Assembly: GCF_001280515.1 (NCBI RefSeq)
Contig: NZ_LBIQ01000030.1
Span: forward strand, 1,891,451-1,955,450
Direction: 5' to 3'
Length of the DNA stretch: 64,000 nt
DNA from: Mangrovimonas sp. ST2L15
GTDB lineage: Bacteria > Bacteroidota > Bacteroidia > Flavobacteriales > Flavobacteriaceae
Shown: positions 62,875-64,000 of the stretch, in pieces
Numbering within the stretch: position 1 is the stretch's first letter
How the letters are laid out: every line of letters begins with the position of its first letter
The notes under the pieces: generated by a model
The model's input: the letters and a program-made list of their open reading frames with translations, nothing else
Told to the model about the DNA's origin: nothing
Databases searched by the model: none
Made by a program: the position numbers and the translations under genes

Positions 62875-64000
62875 ATGAAAAATTCTACCCGGCCTTCGTG
62901 GCTATTAATTAAAAAGACTCTCATTCAAAGAGTTTTTTATTGTTTCTTATTTTTTGGAGCTTTTTTACTGTCTAGTAATCAGCTGTATGCTCAAGAATAT
63001 CAATGCGATGGTGTAACTGAGGATACGGGAGTATTTGGACCTACAAGTGATTTGGCTCAGTTGTATTATTCCAATAATTCGCAAACTTGTGTGTTTATTG
63101 ATTGCGATGAAGGTGCCGATACCGCTGGAGGAGAAATAGATGCCAGCTTATTGTCTGAACCAAATTTTGATCCAGATGGACCTGGCCATAACTGTTATGA
63201 AAATCTAGAAGCAGCCAACTCAGACCCAATCAACGTTCAATGGATTAAATTTGCGCAAGAAGCGGGTTATAATGGACTTATTTTTGATTTGACCAATGGC
63301 GCTGCTCTTGGTTGGGTAATTTATTATACTACAAATCCTACAGAAAATAACATTGGTTCTATGAGCTTTCTAGCTTGTTCCGATGACAACAATTCGGATA
63401 TTGGCTGTGCTGAGGAAATGGTTAATTATCCGGGAGGTTTTCAATGTTTTGTTAATCCGGTAGGAACGGAAAATGATGTATACTATTTTATAGGGGTTTA
63501 TTATACGCAAACAAATGGTACTATCCCATTTAAAACAAAAGAGTGTTTGCAGATTGATTTTTGCGTTAATCCTCAATTAAGTATTACGGACCCCACACCT
63601 GTATGTTCGCCATCTACAGTTGATATTACGGGAGCTGCTAGTGGTTGTGGTTCAGGATCAAGTTTGAGTTATTGGGAGGATTCAAATGCCACCGTACCAT
63701 TAAATAACCCTTCTGCAATTGCAGTTTCGGGAACTTATTATATTAAATGTACAGACGATTATGATTCAGAATGTTTCGATATTGAACAAGTAACAGTTGT
63801 TATAAATCAATCGCCAACTGTTTCGATCGATGACCAGATGGTATGTCCAGGGACAACAAGTGTAGATTTAACCGCCTTAGAGCCAGGAGGACAAACCGGT
63901 GGAAGTTGGACCTATGGTGGCGGTACAGCAGTATCTGATGCCACGGATGCCGACCCAGCCAACGCACCGTTCACTTATACTTATACCGATGGTAACGGTT
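62875..64000 (+). CDS. Large secreted surface protein, N-terminal part (runs off window)
   Basis: At least 375 residues, open at the right edge. Basic N-region then a signal segment (VFYCFLFFGAFLLSSNQLYAQ), so it is exported. An extracellular, cysteine-containing beta-rich region follows (about 50-240, with repeated Asn/Gly/Thr turns), then Ig-like repeat modules marked by PTPVCSPSTVDITGAASGC and SIDDQMVCPGTTSVDL, the pattern seen in large flavobacterial adhesins and gliding-related proteins secreted by the type IX system. The sorting domain would lie beyond the window. A 3 x 52 bp repeat array lies just upstream. Confidence 0.82.
   Translation, partial: MKNSTRPSWLLIKKTLIQRVFYCFLFFGAFLLSSNQLYAQEYQCDGVTEDTGVFGPTSDLAQLYYSNNSQTCVFIDCDEGADTAGGEIDASLLSEPNFDPDGPGHNCYENLEAANSDPINVQWIKFAQEAGYNGLIFDLTNGAALGWVIYYTTNPTENNIGSMSFLACSDDNNSDIGCAEEMVNYPGGFQCFVNPVGTENDVYYFIGVYYTQTNGTIPFKTKECLQIDFCVNPQLSITDPTPVCSPSTVDITGAASGCGSGSSLSYWEDSNATVPLNNPSAIAVSGTYYIKCTDDYDSECFDIEQVTVVINQSPTVSIDDQMVCPGTTSVDLTALEPGGQTGGSWTYGGGTAVSDATDADPANAPFTYTYTDGNG

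Overview
The window looks like a chromosomal segment of a marine member of the Flavobacteriaceae (Bacteroidota). The evidence is AT-rich DNA, a TTG-N19-TAnnTTTG promoter in front of the cysteine desulfurase gene, almost no Shine-Dalgarno sites, and many lipoproteins and families typical of this group: DUF3108, DUF2752, CCC-motif membrane protein, DUF6952, an HTCS hybrid sensor, DUF3857/transglutaminase, a [12 protein letters not shown] DnaK and a large secreted surface protein. The genus cannot be named from sequence alone. No IS element, phage, CRISPR array or rRNA was seen. One tRNA-Ser(UGA) is present.

Layout. 1-4.1 kb: a leftward block of two tandem M28 peptidases (the first cut by the window edge), an acidic-tailed membrane protein, a DUF3108 protein, a CCC-motif protein and a DUF2752 protein. 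4.2-12.1 kb: Smr protein, calcium-repeat lipoprotein, cysteine desulfurase, universal stress protein, outer-membrane protein, SDR enzyme, tRNA-Ser, nitroreductase and DegT-type aminotransferase. 12.2-19.9 kb: a complete HTCS regulator without SusC/SusD, followed by a free-standing small ORF, a ScyD/ScyE-like lipoprotein and two tandem lipoproteins with a putative type-1 copper (cupredoxin) ligand set. 19.9-24 kb: a large DUF3857/transglutaminase gene lying between two 85-bp direct repeats of the ribBA 3' end. 24-31.9 kb: the leftward envelope/division block dgkA-like, ftsK, lolA, lptF/G-like and ribBA, and the peroxiredoxin-thioredoxin-DUF6952 operon. 32-51.5 kb: mostly housekeeping genes, including an NhaC antiporter, a methionine gamma-lyase-like enzyme with a divergent Lrp regulator, lipoamide dehydrogenase, a LytS/LytR pair, pabB-tilS-dsbD, adenine deaminase, a DASS transporter and YifB. 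51.5-54.9 kb: a small soluble protein, a multi-span membrane protein, two decayed tandem copies of that membrane protein, and a NarL-type histidine kinase. 55-64 kb: RluA, PanB, an NTF2-like protein, an MFS exporter, serine dehydratase, a collagen-like lipoprotein, DnaK, a 3 x 52 bp repeat array and the start of a large secreted protein.

Best candidates for something undescribed: (i) the small protein / membrane protein / histidine kinase module at 51.5-54.9 kb with its decaying copies; (ii) the cargo gene flanked by duplicated ribBA tails at 19.9-24 kb, which looks like an integration scar at a gene 3' end; (iii) the HTCS-linked putative copper lipoproteins. All functional statements come from reading motifs; no database search was run.
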